From assembly GCA_036346395.1 (NCBI GenBank), contig CM070606.1, positions 14,494,915 to 14,558,914 on the forward strand: a stretch of 64,000 nt of DNA, written 5' to 3'. Shown here piece by piece: positions 22,990-34,978 of this stretch. Numbering within the stretch: the first letter of the stretch is position 1; each line of letters starts with the position of its first letter. Source of the DNA: Hsuehochloa calcarea (lineage: Eukaryota; Streptophyta; Magnoliopsida; Poales; Poaceae). The notes below the pieces were generated by a model. That model saw nothing but the letters and a program-made list of their open reading frames with translations, made no database searches and was not told where the DNA came from. Both the position numbers and the translations under genes were made by a program.

Positions 22990-23660
22990 AGCTCTTGTGT
23001 GCACCTCATGTTTTGGCTGTGAGAGAGGCTTAGTCAACGGATCAACAACATTTGAATCCGTATGAACTTTGCATATCTTAACATCTCCTCTATCGACCAG
23101 TTCGCGAATGAGATGATAACGCCTGAGTATGTGTTTGGACGCCTAATGGGATCTCGACTCCTTAGCCTGCGCAATGGCTCCATTATTATCACAATAGAGA
23201 TCCAATGGGCACAAGGCACTCGGAACTACACCCAACTCAGCAAGGAAATTCCTTATCCAAACACCTTCTTTCGCAGCTTCAGAAGCTGCAATGTACTCGG
23301 CCTCCGTCGTAGAATCAACAACCGTTTCTTGCTTGGAACTTTTCTAGCTCAATGCTTCTCCATTCAAAATGAAATATAAAACCAGATTACGAACGATAAT
23401 CTTCTTTGTCGGTTTGGAAGCTTGCATCGGTGTAACCCTTTACAATGAGCTCTTTATCACCGCCATAAACTAGGAACACATCCTTAGTTCTTCTTAAGTA
23501 CTTGAGAATGTTTTTCACAGCTGTCTAGTGACCTTCACCGGGATCAGCCTGGTATCTGCTCGTAACACTTAGAGAATACGATACATCTGGTCGGGTACAA
23601 ACCATGGCATACATAATATATCCAATGGCCGAAGTATATGGAATACTATTCATACAGTCT
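22990..23660 (-). pseudogene. Copia RNase H region, degraded
   Basis: No long frame survives, but the minus strand near 23225-23320 encodes STTEAEYIAASEAAKEGVW, the hallmark C-terminal copia RNase H motif. Here RNase H would remove the RNA strand during reverse transcription. Stops and shifts between blocks make it non-functional as read. Confidence 0.75.
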
Positions 23661-23662
23661 CG

Positions 23663-24582
23663 CTAATCAGTGGTCGAAGGACACTGATTCTTGCTAAGAT
23701 TTATGCCATGTGACATAGGCAAGAACCCTTTCTTGGCATCATGCATGTTGAACCTATTCAACACCTTGTCAATGTAAGTACTTTGGCTCAATCCAATTAG
23801 CCTTCTTGATCTATCTCTATAGATCTTTATTCCCAAGATATATGCTGCCTCTCCTAGGTATTTCATAGAAAAACTATTTTTCAATGATACCTTAACGGAT
23901 TCAAGCATATGAATGTCATTCCCAATCAATAATATGTCATCCACATATAAGATTAGGATTACAAGTGCGCTTCCACTAACCTTCATGTAAACACAAGCTT
24001 CTTCTTTGTTTTTGACAAAACCAAACCTTTTGATTTCCTCATCAAAACGCAGATTTCAACTCCGAGATACTTGCTTCAACCCATAAATGGATTTATGAAG
24101 TTTGCACACTTTACTAGCATTCTTTGGACCGACAAAACCTTCAGGTTGTGTTATGTCCACATCCTCACTTAGGTTTCCATTAAGGAAAGCCGTTTTGATA
24201 TCCATCTGCCATATCTCAAAATCGAAATATACATCAATAGCTAGAATGATCCAAATAGATTTAAGCATCGCTACTGGTGAGAAAGTCTCATCGTAGTCAA
24301 CTCCTTGAACTTGTCAAAACCCTTTTGCGATAAGTCGAGCTTTATGAATGTGAACATTTCCATCCATATCAATCTTTTTCTCATAGATCCATTTGCACTC
24401 AATGTTTTAACACCATCAAGTGGATCGACCAGGTTCCAAACCTGATTGACACTCATGGAGTCTATCTCGGACTTCAAGGCTTCAAACCATTTCTCAGAGT
24501 CTGGGTCCACCATCTCTTCCTTATAAGTTTTAGGCTCACCATTATTTACCAATAATACGTCATGCCCATACCTTATAGGCAA
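23663..24582 (-). pseudogene. Copia reverse transcriptase, frame-disrupted
   Basis: Three adjacent minus-strand frames. 24582-24271 holds the N-terminal part (EEMVDPDSEKWFEALKSEID). 24268-24056 holds the palm segment with the first catalytic Asp (QMDIKTAFLNGNL) and KLHKSIYGLKQ. 23986-23663 holds the catalytic LYVDDILLIGND and the following thumb region. The key residues are present. The breaks near 24270 and 23990-24055 look like small indels. The enzyme would copy element RNA into DNA. Confidence 0.85.
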
Positions 24583-24747
24583 TTGACTGGGGCTGATGTC
24601 TATTCTACAGGTTCAACAACACTTTTCGTCCTATAGAGGTTCAGTAGGAGTTGAAACACTTTCAGATGTTTCCCGAACTTCTTCGAGTTGCATCTTTCCC
24701 CTACTGACTCCTTTTGAAAGAAACTCTTTCTCCAAAAAGACACCATT

Positions 24748-25583
24748 TCAGGCAACAAAAACTTTGCCCTCCTCATGATTGTAGAAATAATATCCTTTGG
24801 TTTCCCTAGGATATCCTATGAAGAAACATTTATCTGACTTGGGTGTGAGTTTGTCAGACGTCAAACGTTTAACATAGACATCACAACCCCAAACCTTTAG
24901 AAAAGACAAACTAGGACTCTTCCCAGTCCATATCTCATATGGTGTCTTATCTACTGATTTAGATGGTACCCTATTCAATGTGAAAGAGGCAGTTTCTAGC
25001 GCGTAACCCTAAAAATACAATGGTAGATCTGATTGGCTCATCATTGACCGAACCATGTCCAACAAGGTCTGATTACGCCGCTCGGACACCCCATTCCACT
25101 GTGGAGTACACGGTGGTGTAAGCTGTGGAACAATTCCACATTGTTTCAAATGATCACCAAAATCATGGCTCAAAAATTCTCCTCCGCGATCAGATGTAAG
25201 GACTTGATTGTCTTGCTTAGTTGATTCTGTACCTCATTCTGGAACTCCTTGAACTATTCCAAAGATTCCGACTTGTGCCTCATTAAATAGATATATCCAT
25301 ATCTACTAAAGTCATCGGTGAAAGTAATGAAGTACTGAAAACCACCTCTAGCTATCGTGCTCATTGGTCCACACACATCAGAATGTATAAGTTCCAATAA
25401 GTCAGACGCCCTTTCATTCCGACCAGTGAAAGGTGTTTTGGTCATCTTTCCGACCAGGCAAGATTCGCACGTCTCAAATGATTCCAAATCAAATGAGTTT
25501 AGAATTGCATCACTATGGAGCCTTTTCATGCTTTTCTCACTGATGTGACCCAAATGACAATACCAAATAAATGTGGAATTCAT
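24748..25583 (-). pseudogene. Copia integrase, frame-disrupted
   Basis: 25583-25254 holds the zinc finger and core start. The finger reads WYCHLGH...CESC, so the usual first His is Tyr. The core shows IHSDVCGPM and FTDDFSRYGYIYL with the first two catalytic Asp. A gap with stops covers 25253-24979; near 25070-25120 it still encodes the run around RNNTLLDMVRSM and the C-terminal catalytic part. 24978-24748 holds TPYEIWTGKSPSL and WGCDVYVKRL, the conserved integrase tail. It would insert the DNA copy, but it is not intact. Confidence 0.82.
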
Positions 25584-26134
25584 ATCATTAGGCCAAGCCT
25601 CTTTGCATTAACATTGTAGATGGGTGCATCATCAAGATTCAAAATAAACAACCCGTTCAAAACGGGAGCATAGCCATAACACATTTCATTCAAATATATA
25701 TAACAACCATTGTTCTCTATAATGAACTTATAACCCTCTACCATTAAACATGATGCAGAGATGATATTTCTACTTATGGCTGAAACGTAATAACAGTTAT
25801 TTAGCTCCATAATAAATCCTGAAGGCAAAGTAATGGCAATGTCCCGACGGCTAATGCATCAACTCTTGCTTTATTTCCGACGCGAAGATACATCTCACCC
25901 CTTGTTAATCTCCTACTCCTTGTTAGACTCTTAATCGAATTGCAAATATGAACAACCGATTCGGTATCAAATACCCACGAGTTAACATAAGAATTAGCAA
26001 GAAAAATATCTATAACATTAATACCTCAAGTGGAAGTTTTAGTCCCACCATTCCTTTTCAGATCAGCCAGGTATTTCTTACAGTTCCTCTTCCAGTGGCC
26101 TATCTCCTTGCAGTAAAAGCATTCATTCTCTTGA
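25580..26134 (-). pseudogene. Copia zinc knuckle and protease, active site altered
   Basis: Starts directly after the gypsy insertion with the CCHC knuckle CFYCKEIGHWKRNC (about 26120-26079). An in-frame stop lies near 26031. The protease site at 25960-25968 reads Asp-Thr-Glu in WVFDTESVVHICNS, where Asp-Thr-Gly is expected. The 82-codon frame 25828-25580 covers the protease C-terminal part (NNCYYVSAISRNIISASCL). The changed Gly would be expected to destroy catalysis if it is not a base-calling error. Confidence 0.8.
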
Positions 26135-26139
26135 GTCGG

Positions 26140-29100
26140 TGTCGGGACCCAAATATACAAATCTGGACCCTCTGTGTATTCTGCACTAGTTCAGGATCAC
26201 GCTAGTGCACACAGTGTCAACATTGATGAAATATCACATCCATACAACGAATATAAGAATAAACGAGTACATTTAAATAACAAATAACTGTTGGGACCTT
26301 ACGGTCGAGTTTTACATTTATTAAGCCATGCAAGGCTGACAATAAAGAAATAAACTGCAGCTGAAACGAAATAAACTCCGGTGGCTCCCATCAATTTACC
26401 ACGAGCAATCGATCGATCAAGACCCTAACGCTCAACCTTCGTAGAATTCCTCTTCAAAAGCAAAGCATTTACTCCTCCACTTCATTGATTTGTTTAGCAA
26501 GAGTGAGTACACACTGTACTCGCAAGTCATACCACGAATGCATTTATACATGATGGCTTATTCCAAAGGAATGGCTTCGTGGTTATTTTGAAATGCAACA
26601 TTTGCAATTGAATACAAATAATAGATTGAAAGCGTAATTCAAAACAAATAGACAATAATAAGTTAACAATTGATTTCACAAAGGACACAGTCTAATCAAG
26701 TTCTTTCACACAGTGAACAAGTTATCTCACACAGTGACCCTTCCCATTTGTTTTATGAAAATCTACCCTCGTGTGAAATTCCGAGCATGTCCATAACCGA
26801 GGACGCGGCTATTCGAATAGATTGGTTTAAACACTCTGCAGAGGTTGTACACTTTACCCACACGATGAAATCAACCGGATCGAGTTGATCACAACAAAAC
26901 CTTTGAGACTTCATCTCAAACAATGACACTCTGGTGTGCTTTATGCCGCCCAATTTGTACACACGTACCTTGGAGCGACACACACCATTGGACAGGATGC
27001 AACGAACCGTCCGCGAGGTGACATATCACACCTCTAACCCATCACATGCCTTAAATACAACCCGAGTGGTCAATGTCAAGACTCCATAACTTACTAAGTC
27101 GGCCCACCCATACTAGGCATGTGGTCGCAAGAAGGCCCGATTCAATGGCGCACAAAGTTAAGTCCTTAGTTGACTAAGGCAAGACTTCCAGTTTTAACCC
27201 AAATCACAAAATTTATATCACACAGTTCCACCATTCACACAGAATCCACCACTTGCCACAGTCCAAATCTTTTCCCACCCTGTTGATTAAGTGCAACACA
27301 TGCCATCAACGAGTAACAACACACAGCACACACAGATTCATCACACAGTTCCATAATCACTTAGTCAAATTTATAATTGCAACTCTCACATGAAATGATG
27401 ACTCGTGGCATGGCTAAGCAGTCTAATCGTATCTAACCAACCCACGTTGGTGCTACGATAATACCAACTAATAATTAACCAACCTAGGGTGACAAAAGAT
27501 CATAGCATATAATAGACAAGGTGCCATAACAATTTGGATTAATAACTACACCCAAAAGTATTTAAACAAATACTTGAAATAGAATGCAATATATTGAAAC
27601 AAAGTATTTTGAAAACTGGGTTCAAAATGATCAAAGGTATAACTTGCCTTGGAATAGATCTAGATATTGGTCTTGGTCTTGAGGTGCTCCTTCTTCTGCA
27701 AAATTCCCCGAAGTATCGACGTCTACTCGCAAACGAGACAAAAGAAACAAAACAAATAAATAATAGAGGCAAAACAAACTCCAAAAATCAAATAAAATTC
27801 ACCATTAAATAGATCTTAATTTTATACGAATTTACAAATTTGAATGGGATCAATTGGACTTCGGATGCAAAAGATATGGGCTTTGGAAGATTTGAAAATC
27901 AATTAAACCCTAATTTGGATTTTATTGAATTTACCGAATTATTTTTATAAAGGAAAATCGAATTATTGCGCAATGCTTGCGTCAGCCGAGAATTTCTGGA
28001 AAAAGAATTAAATTTAAAAGAAATCGACAGTGGGCCCCATCGTCGCTGGTTCTCCCACGGTAGACCAAATCCACCGAGCCGAGGGAGAACCAGCCCGGTG
28101 GACCGGGGCGACGTGGCTCGACGATGCGACCACGCGAGCGACACGCCTGAGGGGATGTGGTCGCACACGTGGCGTACCACGAGGCGAACGACAATGGCAC
28201 TCCGGCGACCACGGATACGGCGGATGACAGCGGCTCAGCGGTGGCGGAGGTGCACTCTGGACTCAGTGCGACCTGGCGATCCTGGTGACGCGGTCGCTAC
28301 TCACGGAGATGACCGTAACGGCGGCGGCGACACGAGGAGCGGCGAGCGGTGCGGCCGATGGTGGCGGCGGCGAGGTAGGGCTTCCCGGTGGCAACGAACG
28401 CGCGATAGGGTTGCCCTTGGCAGGCGAACTTCGGTGGGCTCGGTGGCGGTGGCTCACCGGTGGGCTGCGCAATCCGGCGAAGAAGCTCACGGCGCGGTCC
28501 TGAGGTTCGAGCTCGATTCCGCGAAACGGCGACGATCTAGGGTTAGCGGTACGTGGGGAAAAGGCGGCGGGGTGGATGCGATCCTCGTGACACGGCGCGG
28601 CTTTAAATAGGGCCGAGAAACCCTAGAACCCATGTCGAGGACGGCGGCGGCGCGCAAGGAAGAATCGGAACGAAGTCCCGATCGGAGACGATGAACAGTG
28701 TATCGGTGGGACCCACTTGTCAGCGGCAGCGGCTCGGACGAAGGTGTGTGGAAAGGGCGACACCTCGGCGGTCCCACTTGATGAGAGACGCGAGGCGCGG
28801 CGAAGGCGGCGGCGGATCGACCAAAGTGACACGCGCGAAGATCCGGTGGGCAAAAGGCGAACTCATGGCGCGGCAGCCGGGCGATGCTGATCCAACGGCT
28901 GGGAGTGAGCGGGCTGGAATAGTGTTGGGCTTCGGCCTAGCACTGTTCCGAAGGTTTTAAAATAGATTTTTCTTTTAAATAAATCCAGAAAATGCAAATA
29001 GCAATTAGAAAATAGCAAATGACTTTGGAAAAATTCCAGAAAATTCTATAAAATATATCCAAGCATATAGAATCTAAATAAAATAATTTTGGCAATTGTT

Positions 29101-29247
29101 GATATTGGAATTAAGCACATTAAATCAATTTGTTCTAAAAGTCTAATTTAAGCTTTTTAAGTTAATATTCAAATAAATCCAGATGATGAATTTTCTTGCT
29201 ACCAATATTTAAAAGATTTTTAAAGCTCTGAAATTTGGGATGTTACA
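26140..29247 (-). repeat. 3' LTR of the Tekay-type element
   Basis: 3,108 bp. Nearly the same as the right LTR, with many one- or two-base gaps relative to it. A minus-strand TATA-like box (CTATTTAAAG) lies at 28601-28610. The GC-rich stretch 28030-28880 has overlapping frames on both strands that I regard as chance. Confidence 0.95.
26505..26820 (-). other. Conserved motif and hairpin, 3' LTR of the Tekay-type element
   Basis: Palindrome CTATTCGAATAG at 26809-26820, beside CGGCTATTCG and followed on the minus strand by GCCGCGTCC. The hairpin is GAGTACA/TGTACTC with a 3-base loop (26505-26521). The hairpin lies about 380 bases from the LTR 3' end. Confidence 0.75.
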
Positions 29248-29284
29248 AACCTCCCCCCCTTAAACGAATCTCGTCCCCGAGATT
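29248..29284 (-). promoter_or_regulatory. Polypurine tract and adjoining hairpin
   Basis: On the minus strand the 3' LTR is preceded by AAGGGGGGAGGTT (29248-29260), the plus-strand primer. Just upstream is AATCTCGGGGACGAGATT (29267-29284), a perfect 7-bp stem with a 4-base loop. The gene-less element at 45889-57826 has the same arrangement at 52965-52998. Confidence 0.85.
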
Positions 29285-29288
29285 CCGG

Positions 29289-29792
29289 CTAGCTAGAGAA
29301 AAGGCTAGGGAACTCGGATTTCAACTCTTCTTCACGTTCCCACGTTGCTTCTCCTTCTGAGTGGTTACTCCACTGGACTTTGCAGAAACGAACGGTCTTG
29401 CTTCTGGTGCGGCGCTCTGCGACATCCAAAATCCTAACAGGTTGTTCTTTGTACGTGAGATCCTCCTTCAGTTCAATTGACTCCAACGAGGTCTGCTCTT
29501 CTGGCACACGAAGACACTTCTTCAGCTGAGAGACATGAAAGACATCATGCACTCCTGCTAATGACCGTGGTAGCTCTAACTGGTACGCAACTTCCCCTCG
29601 GCGTTCCAAAACCTTGAATGGACCCACATACCTTGGAGCAAGCTTCCCTTTTGTGTGGAATCTGTTAGCACCTCTGAGCGGAGTAACTCGAAGATACACA
29701 AAATCTTCTGGTTCAAAGCTAAGGTCACGACGACGATTATCGGCATAACTCTTTTGCCTGGACTGGGCTATCTTTAACCTCTCTCTGATCAT
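29289..29792 (-). pseudogene. Integrase C-terminal domain and chromodomain (Tekay-type)
   Basis: A 167-codon intact stretch. Residues 1-25 (RLKIAQSRQKSYADNRRR) are the end of the integrase core. Residues 48-90 are the GPY/F module (YVGPFKVLERRGEVAYQLEL). Residues about 118-160 form a chromodomain (VRILDVAERRTRSK, VQWSNHSEGEATWE). Chromodomains on integrases direct insertion to histone-marked heterochromatin, which fits this location. The frame ends about 40 bases before the LTR, as expected for pol. It is the C-terminal portion of a broken polyprotein, not an independent gene. Confidence 0.9.
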
Positions 29793-30455
29793 AGCAACTT
29801 GTTCTTCGCTTCCTGAATAATATCTCGCCCGAACACTACACGCTCAAATGCTTTCGACCAATTCAATGGAGTTCTGCAGCACGACCGCATGAGCTTCAAA
29901 TGGTGACATCTGCAAACTAGCTTGATAACTGTTGTTGTACGAGAATTCTGCATACGGCAAACTTTTATCCCAACTGGTAGCATTACCTAAGGCACAGGCT
30001 CTCAACATATCTTCTAATATCTGGTTGACTCTTTGATCATCCATCCGTGCGTGGATGATAAGCGATCGAAATTCAGATGAGTTCCTGTGGCTTCATGTAG
30101 ATTCCGCGTAAACGAGAGGTGAATTGAGATCCTCGATCCGCACTATCTTCTTAGGCACACCGTGCGGTCGACGATTTTGACATATACAATTCCATAAGGC
30201 GATCTCGGAATAAGTGGTTTTGAGTGGCAAGAAATGGGCAACCTTAGTCAAACGATCCACTATTACCCAAATCGAATCATAACTGATTGAGTCTTGGGTA
30301 GACCGTAATGAAATCCATACCGATCTCTTCCCACTTCCATTCGGTATCTTCACGGTTGTAGCAAACCCGCTGGTCTCGATGCTCGCCTTTACTTTTCGAC
30401 ACACGTCGCATAAGGCAACGAACTCGCGACGCCTCGCTTTAAGTTTGGCCACCAA
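29793..30455 (-). pseudogene. Integrase zinc finger and core, frame-disrupted
   Basis: 30455-30093 carries the finger remnant (FVALCDVCRKVKA) and the core run YDSIWVIVDRLTKVAHFLP with its catalytic Asp, then HGVPKKIV. The second Asp block reads RIEDLN where SDRG is typical, a sign of decay. After a break, 30044-29844 has RVNQILEDMLRACAL and LPYAEFSYNNSYQASLQMSP, the usual core end. Another shift joins it to the 29792 frame. The function would be DNA strand transfer of the new copy. Confidence 0.85.
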
Positions 30456-30954
30456 AACTTATTCTTAACATCTGATACATCTTAGTGCTTCCAGGTGAAT
30501 TGAATACTTTGAGTCATGGGCTTCCTTCGTAATCACCGTCTTAATCCATCCATATCCTGTATACGATACGTCCATTGATCCACAAGATATCCCGATCATC
30601 TATGGTGAAGTCTTTAAATTTTCCTTCTAACATCTTCTTCTTGAGATCGACAAACTCGTAATCCTTGGGTTGGGCTTCACGAATCTGTTTCTCGAGTAGA
30701 TTGCACTTCTAGACTGGCCACAAATCCTTCCGAACAACTTCTAGTGTAGTTTCGAATTCCTCCTGAAGTTCTGGACACAACTCTTTTGCTTCCAGAGCAT
30801 TGCAGTAGCTCTTACGACTCAGTGCATCTGCAACTACATTGGCCTTACCAGGATGGTAATGGATTCCAAGATTATAATCCTTTATTAATTCCAGCCATCT
30901 TCTCTGTCTCATGTTCAAATCAGACTGAGTGAATATGTACTTGTGCTCTTATGA
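30456..30954 (-). pseudogene. RNase H end and integrase linker, degraded
   Basis: 30918-30709 encodes NMRQRRWLELIKDYNLGI and YHPGKANVVADALSRKS, the connection and end of RNase H in Tekay-type elements. The rest is broken. The junction to the RT frame at 30955 lies in a stretch where single C residues seem to be missing, for example ACATGATCAT for an expected ACACTGATCAC-like string. Confidence 0.8.
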
Positions 30955-32517
30955 TCATGTAGACTTCAAATGATTCTGGATGAGATAATGACGCCAAATC
31001 TTCAAGGCATGCACTACGCAGACTAGTTCCAAATCATGGGTAGGATAGTTCTCTTCATGAGGCCTTAATTGCCTTGACGCATAAGCGACAGCTCTTCCTT
31101 CTTGCATAAGGACACATCCTAATCCTTGACGCGAAGCATCACAGTAGATATCAAAATCCTTACTAATATCCGGCAAAACTAGCACTGGGGCTGAAGTCAG
31201 ACGTTTCTTCAATTCTTGAAAACTCTCTTCACAAGCTGGGGTCCAAATGTACTTCTTCTCTTTCTTCAACAATTGCGTAAGGGGCTTAGCAATCGTTGAG
31301 AATCCCTCAATGAAACGGCGATAATATCCCGCCATTCCCAAGAAACTACGAATTTGAGTAACCGTCTTAGGCTGCTCCCAATTCATTACAGCTTTAACCT
31401 TCCCGGGGTCAACTGCTACTCCTTCGGCTGTCATCACATGACCGAGGAAATCAACTTTCTTCTTCCAAAAGTCACACTTGCTGAACTTGGCATACAACTG
31501 ATGTCCTCTGAGCTTCTCTAGGATTAATCTCAAATGTTCTGTATGTTCTTCTTCTGACTTTGAGTAAACCAAAATATCATCAATAAACACTACCACGAAC
31601 TTATCCAAATATTCCATGAATGCTTTGTTCATCATGTTCATGAAATAGGCAGGGGCATTAGTCAATCCAAAAGACATGACTAGATATTCATAATGTCCAT
31701 ACCGGGTTGAGAAAGCGGTCTTTGGTACATCCTTAGGACAAATCTTCAACTGATGGTAACCTGATCGTAGATCGATCTTGGAGAATACTCCGGCTCCTTT
31801 CATCTGGTCGAACAAATCATCTATTCTGGGCAATGGGTACTTGTTCTTGATGGTGACTTTGTTGAGAGAACGATAATCAATGCACATTCTCATGCTTCCA
31901 TCTTTCTTCTTGACGAACAAAACTGGTGCTCCCCATGGCGACGAACTAGGTCTTACAAAACCTTTCTCCAGTAGTTCTTCTATCTGCTTCTTCATTTCCA
32001 CAAGTTCATCGAGTGGCATCAGATAGGGTCTCTTGGAAATGGGTGCTGTTCCCGGCACTAGATCGATGACAAACTCAATGTCACGGTCCGGTGGCATTCC
32101 TGGTAATTCTTCTGGAAATACGTCCGGATAATCTCTGACTACAGGTACGTCTTCCAAGGAAACTGTCTTCAGACTGTTGACTACCAAATGTCCATCACGT
32201 ACTGAGGTGGCTAGAAATTCAACTTTCTTTCCTGTGGTATCCTCTATTGTTACGGCTCTTCGGCCACAATCTAGCACTGCTTTATGTTTGGATAACCAAT
32301 CCATACCAAGGATGACATCTATGGTCTGAGTGTCTAGAACTATTAGGTTGGATAGAAATTCAACTCCAGCTATGAGTAGCCTAGCTCCTAAATATCCAAC
32401 TTTAGAACTTAGCTCTGCTCCAGGCGACTGGACTAACAGAGTATGCTTAAGATGCATAACTTCCAATTTGTTCTTAGTTGCAAAATTCCGAAACAAGCGA
32501 ATCGAAGCTCGAATCAA
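30955..32517 (-). pseudogene. Protease end, reverse transcriptase and RNase H (Tekay-type), longest intact pol block
   Basis: A 520-codon uninterrupted frame. Residues 1-110 are the C-terminal protease (VILGMDWLSKHKAVLDC at 68-84). The protease catalytic Asp lies upstream of the surviving frame, behind a frame break. Residues 125-150 link to RT (RDYPDVFPEELPGMPPDRDIE). RT spans about 160-345: SSPWGAPVLFVKKKDGSMR, FSKIDLRSGYHQL (first Asp at 249), FGLTNAP and the catalytic FIDDILVYS (311-319). RNase H starts near 450 with FDIYCDAS and GCVLMQEG and runs to HALKIWRHYL before a frame break. All RT catalytic residues are present. The enzyme would make element DNA on the tRNA primer. Confidence 0.93.
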
Positions 32518-33659
32518 GCAGTAATCTGCAGTCTTGAATTTACTAGGAACTTACCCGATTACAACGTCAGTGCTTCTTGGGCTCCTTCTAGAGTGACGTG
32601 GTTGACACGACCTCGACCATCGATGGCGGTGCTCCTCGGATTGACCGGTAGCTTGAGAAGTTCCTTGATGGTTGCCGATGCATCGTGTCTTGGTGGTGTG
32701 TTTCAAGGTTGAAGCGTCTTTGGAGTGATAGTCCCATTCTGCGGACATCGGTTGGCGAAATACCTGGTGGCGACGGCTGTAAAGCAAACTCGTTGTATTC
32801 TCGTGGGTTGCTTCTTGGATTGGGGTTGGAGTGCGCAGGTTGCGGAAGTTACGAGCAATCGGGCGAGGTCTTGAAGTTGGTGCGGTGGTCCGCGAGTGCG
32901 TGGTGGGAAACGGCTAAGCTGCGGTAGAATCATTCTTGCCCTCGGTGGGGTTGGTGACTTCCTTCTTTGAGCCATTCTGCGCTTACGATGATCTTCCAAT
33001 TCCTTGCGCTTATCCTCTAGAATCAAAGCCTTGTTGATTAACTCTTGAAAATCGTGAAAGGTGTGGCGATCAAGTTGACTTGAAGTCCAAGTGTTCAATC
33101 CTTCGTAAAACGACTCGACGAGCCTTGTCGGTGGCGACATCTTCTGCAAACATATCGAGCAAGTTGTGAGAACTTGTTGAGGTAATCGATCATCGACATT
33201 CCTCCTTGCTTGAGAGCACGGAATTCATCCTTCTTTAGATCCATGATTCCTTCCGTACATGATATCGGGCGTAAAAGCGTTGTGAACTCTTCCCAAGTAA
33301 TATCTTGCGGCGTTCCATGTCTTTGCAGACAAAGTTTTCCCACCATTCGGCGGCAATGCCTTCCATCCGTGAGAGGCGCATGAACTTTTTCATGATCGTT
33401 GCATTGAGTGATCGTAGTTTTTCTCAATAACACGTAGCCAATCATCGCCTTCTCTTGGTGAGACATGTCCGTAAAAGGTTGGTGGGCGGGTCCTCATAAA
33501 CTCACCAACTTGGATGATCCATTGTGACCATGAGAACACAGGGCTCCATTGTGATCTTGATTGTTGTTGCTCGTTATTCATAGCTTGCATCCGATTCATC
33601 ATGGTGTACATCACCGGTCCGAGTGTCATGAATGCTCCAAAATTTCGCAGATCGATCAA
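32518..33659 (-). pseudogene. Gag of the Tekay-type element, frame-disrupted
   Basis: Three minus-strand frames cover the Gag core in order. 33659-33390 ends with FMRTRPPTFYGHVSPREGDD and WLRVIEKNYD. 33466-33095 has EKVHAPLTDG, ITWEEFTTLLR and KKDEFRALKQGGMSMIDYL. 33149-32703 has LDRHTFHDFQELINKALILE followed by a basic segment and a knuckle remnant where only VCF and FANRCPQ of the CCHC motif are clear. The segment to 32518 would hold the protease active site but is shifted. Gag packages RNA into particles. Confidence 0.85.
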
Positions 33660-34963
33660 GGTGCTTGTGGTGGAACTGCTTCTGCGGGGATTTGCTCCCG
33701 TCCTTCTGATACTGGAGTATCAGAACCACTTGCAGCAGCTTGACGAGTCTGAACCATCTGGTGAATCTCCAAGGGTTAGATAAGGTAGCAAGCACGAGAT
33801 AAGTTGTAGAACTAAGCGGGGTAGGTAAAACCCAACAACATATTTTAAGAAAGCTCAACTGAAACTCTTATATTGATTAAGATAATAGTATGGCTTGCAA
33901 CAAATGCCTAAGGGCCTTTGCAGCTCATACTTGCACACAAAAATAAGGACGAACTTAAGCACACCAAACTACCGCCTAAAGGGCGACTCAAGACATAAAG
34001 CGGCTAAGCTCAAACAACGCGAGCAGACTACTCAATCAAATAGCCTCCGCATGCCTTGACGGTGCTCCCGCTTTCTGTAGACACGAAGGTGGTGGCATCC
34101 TTGCAAACTGATCCCGATGTCCCGGGGATGGTGCAATAGGAGCAGTGTCTCAGTGCGATATCTGGTGGTGCAGCTCTGCTCACGCCTCTGCGGCTCTTCC
34201 GTTCAAACGGTCCATCGGCTTCTTCAGTGTCTTCCTCTTCAGTGTCTTCTTCGTGATCGTGTCGTCCATAAAGAGTTTCTTCTAATATGGCGATCCTTTC
34301 TTGACTCTCTCAAGAGTCTCATAGGTACACTCCACTCTGAGCGGCTAACTCCAACGATTCCTCTGAGCGGCGAATCGGGCGAGATGCACGACGGTGGCGT
34401 TGTCTTCTCCCTCCAGACGGAAAACGTGCGCAAGATCCACGTCGGAAGTGCGGGATGATAACGAAAAGCGTGTCACGAAGCTCTCGAGAGTAAATGTTGC
34501 AGATCCTCAGGATGGCAAGGCGTGAAGACTCCTGGATTGCTTCAATCCAAATACTCCTTCGAGCTGAGATGTTCAGTGGTTTGCTTGCCTTGGTGTTACA
34601 CTGGCGTGAGCGGTCAAATGGCGATCACTCCACGATCTCGGCCGTTCACAATCCAAGCACTGCCACGGTACAATGGACGATCGAACCCTCCAAGTACTTG
34701 TAGCAACTTCCAAAGCTCGGCGGCAAGTCCTCCCTTGCGCTCTCCATAACTCTGAAGACGAGGCATCTGTCAAGATGGACAAGGAGATAAAAACATCTTT
34801 AAAGACAGCGGGGAGAGAAAGAATTTCAGCAATAGTTGAGTCAAGAGAGACATGAGATGAGTTAAAGAGTTCAATTAATCTTGCAAGTTAATTTTGCTTT
34901 AGAAAATAGTTTGGACACACTACAACGGCCAATCTAACTAGGGTCAAGACCTACAGTCAATAT
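33660..34963 (-). other. 5' leader and gag start region of the Tekay-type element
   Basis: Lies between the PBS and the recognisable Gag core. The N-terminal Gag part may begin near 33780, but I cannot fix the start. Short frames on both strands look incidental. Confidence 0.55.
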
Positions 34964-34976
34964 GGCTCTGATACCA
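34964..34976 (-). promoter_or_regulatory. Primer-binding site of the Tekay-type element
   Basis: TGGTATCAGAGCC on the minus strand, two bases inside the 5' LTR, a perfect initiator tRNA-Met primer site. Confidence 0.92.
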
Positions 34977-34978
34977 CC

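Noticed and set aside
27966..28610. 214-codon plus-strand Arg/Gly-rich frame in the Tekay 3' LTR
   Set aside because: Antisense to the element, GC-rich, and broken at the same place in the other LTR (36798-37130).
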